DNA of 64,000 nucleotides from Gynuella sunshinyii YC6258 (GTDB lineage Bacteria > Pseudomonadota > Gammaproteobacteria > Pseudomonadales > Natronospirillaceae), in NCBI RefSeq assembly GCF_000940805.1, contig NZ_CP007142.1:3014593-3078592 (forward strand), read 5' to 3'. The translations under genes and the position numbers were made by a program. Below, piece after piece: positions 62,682 to 64,000 of this stretch. Under the pieces are notes generated by a model. The model did not search any database. It saw only the letters and a program-made list of their open reading frames with translations, and had not been told where the DNA came from. How positions within the stretch are numbered: position 1 is the stretch's first letter; each line of letters starts with the position of its first letter.

Positions 62682-63086
62682 CTATGAACCCAGTAACGGC
62701 AAATGCCGAATACTCTTGTATTTCATGGCTAACTCAATGCAATGGCGAATGGCTTTTTTGGGTAAAGCGCTGTTTACATTTAGCACGATAGCGCGATTGT
62801 CCTGAAATTCCAAATCTTCTGCATACAACTCACGAAATGTATCGACGAGCTTTGTTTGACACTGAAAGAATAGAAAATATTGATTCGGGTATTTGGCTTT
62901 CCAGTCCATTCGCACAGGAGTCCCGGTTTTAACTTGGTAGCTTGGTTCTCCCCATTTCAAGGTCTCATCGATTTCACCCAAGCTCAGATCTTCTGCAACA
63001 CTAAATACGATTTCTCTCAACTGAAGAATAAGAGGCTTAATTTGCGTTGGGTAGCTATCAAACTTTTCTTGAACATCAGCGTTCAT
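62682..63086 (-). CDS. DUF1801-domain protein
   Basis: The 134-residue protein has the DUF1801 (YdhG-like) pattern: QEKFDSYPTQIKPLILQLREIVFSVAED, IDETLKWGEPSYQVKTGTPVRMDWKAK, FFQCQTKLVDTFRELY and the C-terminal IRHCIELAMKY. No enzymatic role is established for the family. The ATG at 63086 is preferred because an in-frame ATG at 63107 lies within the attC core. It is preceded by a 126-base attC-like site. Confidence 0.85.
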   Translation of the reverse strand: MNADVQEKFDSYPTQIKPLILQLREIVFSVAEDLSLGEIDETLKWGEPSYQVKTGTPVRMDWKAKYPNQYFLFFQCQTKLVDTFRELYAEDLEFQDNRAIVLNVNSALPKKAIRHCIELAMKYKSIRHLPLLGS

Positions 63087-63102
63087 ATCTGCACTCTTTA
63101 TT

Positions 63103-63228
63103 CGCATAACGCTGTAGAATCTACGCTAAAGTTTTTAGCAGTAAAGATTAAACATCTTTCTTACCTGCCCAATGGAACATTGCAAGTTTGTGGCGCGTAG
63201 TTGGATCAGGGTACAACAAATTGTTAAG
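63103..63228 (-). other. attC-like site upstream of the DUF1801 gene (126 bp)
   Basis: The minus strand begins CTTAACAAT (63228) and ends AGCGTTATGCG (63103). The outer arms are imperfect inverted repeats (TAAC ... TGTA ... CTACGC on both sides). The length is like that of Vibrio-type attC sites. The DUF1801 gene starts 17 bases past the core. Confidence 0.6.
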
Positions 63229-63279
63229 ACTAAAGGAACCCATGCTTCATCAAATTTGACATCCTCACTTAACCTACTT

Positions 63280-63504
63280 TCAGTGCTTTACCTCTAAAAG
63301 AACGTTTTCGTATATAAATTCGCTTTCAGGAATTTGCATTTCTTTTTCCTGATGTCGCTCTATACCTTTATATAATTCTTCTGCACAGACGAAATCTGAA
63401 AGTATTGGCGGTAAAAAAGATCAAAAATTTTTATAGTTTCTTGAACTGCCTGTAGAAACTCTCATTTTAAGCGAAATATAACTTCCCTCAAAATATATTT
63501 TCAC
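63280..63504 (-). pseudogene. Small hypothetical gene with an in-frame TGA
   Basis: From a GTG at 63504 the minus strand encodes about 74 codons (VKIYFEGSYISLKMRVSTGS ... ERHQEKEMQIPESEFIYENV) ended by TGA at 63280. One internal TGA falls at codon 28 (63423-63421). The sequence on both sides is in one frame and protein-like. It precedes the attC-like site at 63103-63228, so it looks like a decayed cassette gene. Confidence 0.4.
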
Positions 63505-63680
63505 AGGCCTATAAATTTAAATTATTAATATTAACAAGTTAACAAACCGTGCTGTTTTATTTATGGCGAGCAATTGTTGATTTATTGAGCAATTGCGATG
63601 CTCTACTCAACTCTTCGGAGTTCATCCACTTCTCAATATTATAAACCGTGCAATAAAAATGCCATTGTGCTTGAACGTTA

Positions 63681-63718
63681 TTAACCCGGCGATAAAGAAT
63701 ATCTGATACAATAGTCCA
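63681..63718 (+). mobile_element. Left end of IS630-family element
   Basis: TTAACCCGGC at 63681-63690, preceded by TA, starts 38 bases before the transposase start codon. The same ten bases with the same TA flank begin the repeat at 28120. IS630-type elements duplicate TA on insertion. The right end is outside the window. Confidence 0.65.
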
Positions 63719-64000
63719 ATGGAAACGACAACAGACACAAGAAAACTACCACGAGAAGTGATCGAAGAAAAACGCCGCATGGCACATCGGTTACGCATGC
63801 GTGGATTCACACGCGCAGAGATTGGTCAAGAGCTCGGCGGCGTACATCCAGATACGATCGGTCGATGGTTAAAGCTCGACACAACCAACCTCACTGTCAA
63901 TCGAGGGGGGCGTAAGCAGGGAGAAGCAAGACGGTTATCTGCTGACCAGGAAAAACACATTAGATCACAGATCATCGACAAAACGCCCGACCAGTTAAAA
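63719..64000 (+). CDS. IS630-family transposase, N-terminal part
   Basis: The frame runs from the ATG at 63719 to the window edge (94 codons). The N-terminus has a helix-turn-helix (MRMRGFTRAEIGQELGGVHPDTIGRWLKL) followed by GGRKQGEARRLSADQEKHI and IIDKTPDQLK, the typical opening of IS630-family transposases. The DDE catalytic part lies beyond the edge. Such enzymes cut and paste DNA with TA target duplications. It is likely to be the source of mobility for the TTAACCCGG repeats in this window. Confidence 0.85.
   Translation, partial: METTTDTRKLPREVIEEKRRMAHRLRMRGFTRAEIGQELGGVHPDTIGRWLKLDTTNLTVNRGGRKQGEARRLSADQEKHIRSQIIDKTPDQLK

Noticed and set aside
63622-63810. Minus-strand frame across the IS630 left end
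   Set aside because: It is antisense to the transposase start and crosses the element border.
1-64000. CRISPR array, tRNA, rRNA or phage gene cluster
   Set aside because: I looked for regularly spaced repeats, cloverleaf-like sequences and phage structural genes and saw none that could be supported by eye.

Overview
The window looks like chromosomal DNA of a free-living, Gram-negative gammaproteobacterium that degrades plant or algal polysaccharides. This is inferred from the lipoproteins, OmpR-type and BvgS-type signalling, E. coli-like glp, rbs and nudK genes, the secreted GH5-CBM2 cellulase and the GH27-CBM13 alpha-galactosidase. A marine or rhizosphere Oceanospirillales/Saccharospirillaceae- or Cellvibrio-like bacterium would fit, but no rRNA or tRNA is present to place it. 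I saw no CRISPR array and no recognisable prophage.

Layout. 1-10.8 kb (minus strand): a two-component system heads a run of lipid-modification genes (FAD oxidase, DUF1365, Cfa-like methyltransferase, chalcone-isomerase-like protein, DUF3833 lipoprotein, SDR), followed by nudK, a small phosphatase, a ChrA-type transporter and a lipoprotein cut by the left edge. 10.9-11.8 kb: an ArsR/SRPBCC pair with a strong operator. 12.1-13.4 kb: a secreted cellulase. 14.1-22.3 kb: a phosphorelay locus (REC-EAL, stand-alone REC, solute-binding lipoprotein, 1571-residue BvgS-like kinase, stand-alone Hpt). 22.8-24 kb: a DUF900 alpha/beta hydrolase. 24.1-33.8 kb: a sugar-uptake and degradation locus with a GH105 hydrolase, an unrecognised 843-residue protein, a complete ABC importer and a LacI regulator, probably for an unsaturated uronide. 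34.7-39.3 kb: a secreted CARDB-like protein, the alpha-galactosidase, a nucleotidyltransferase-HEPN fusion and GrpB. 39.3-45.3 kb: a LysR-controlled alpha-glucoside importer that lacks an ATPase, with a GH13 glucosidase. 45.8-49.1 kb: glpD and glpK. 49.4-55.3 kb: the complete ribose operon rbsDACBKR with a clear operator. 55.4-64 kb: an accessory region of small minus-strand genes separated by attC-like sites (integron cassettes without a visible integrase), broken genes, a decayed copy of the glpK 3' end, a PQQ-type sugar dehydrogenase and the left end of an IS630-family element.

Two dispersed repeat families run through the window. One is a ~190-bp structured element ending in TTAACCCGGC (copies near 28.1 and 58.3 kb, degenerate or partial copies near 15.4, 34.0 and 58.6 kb). 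Its terminus is identical to the left end of the IS630-type element at 63.68 kb, so it is probably a MITE moved by that transposase family. The other is a ~140-bp element with imperfect terminal inverted repeats (34.4 and 47.4 kb, opposite orientations). These repeats, together with the cassette-like array, are the most interesting parts of the window that ordinary gene calls do not explain.
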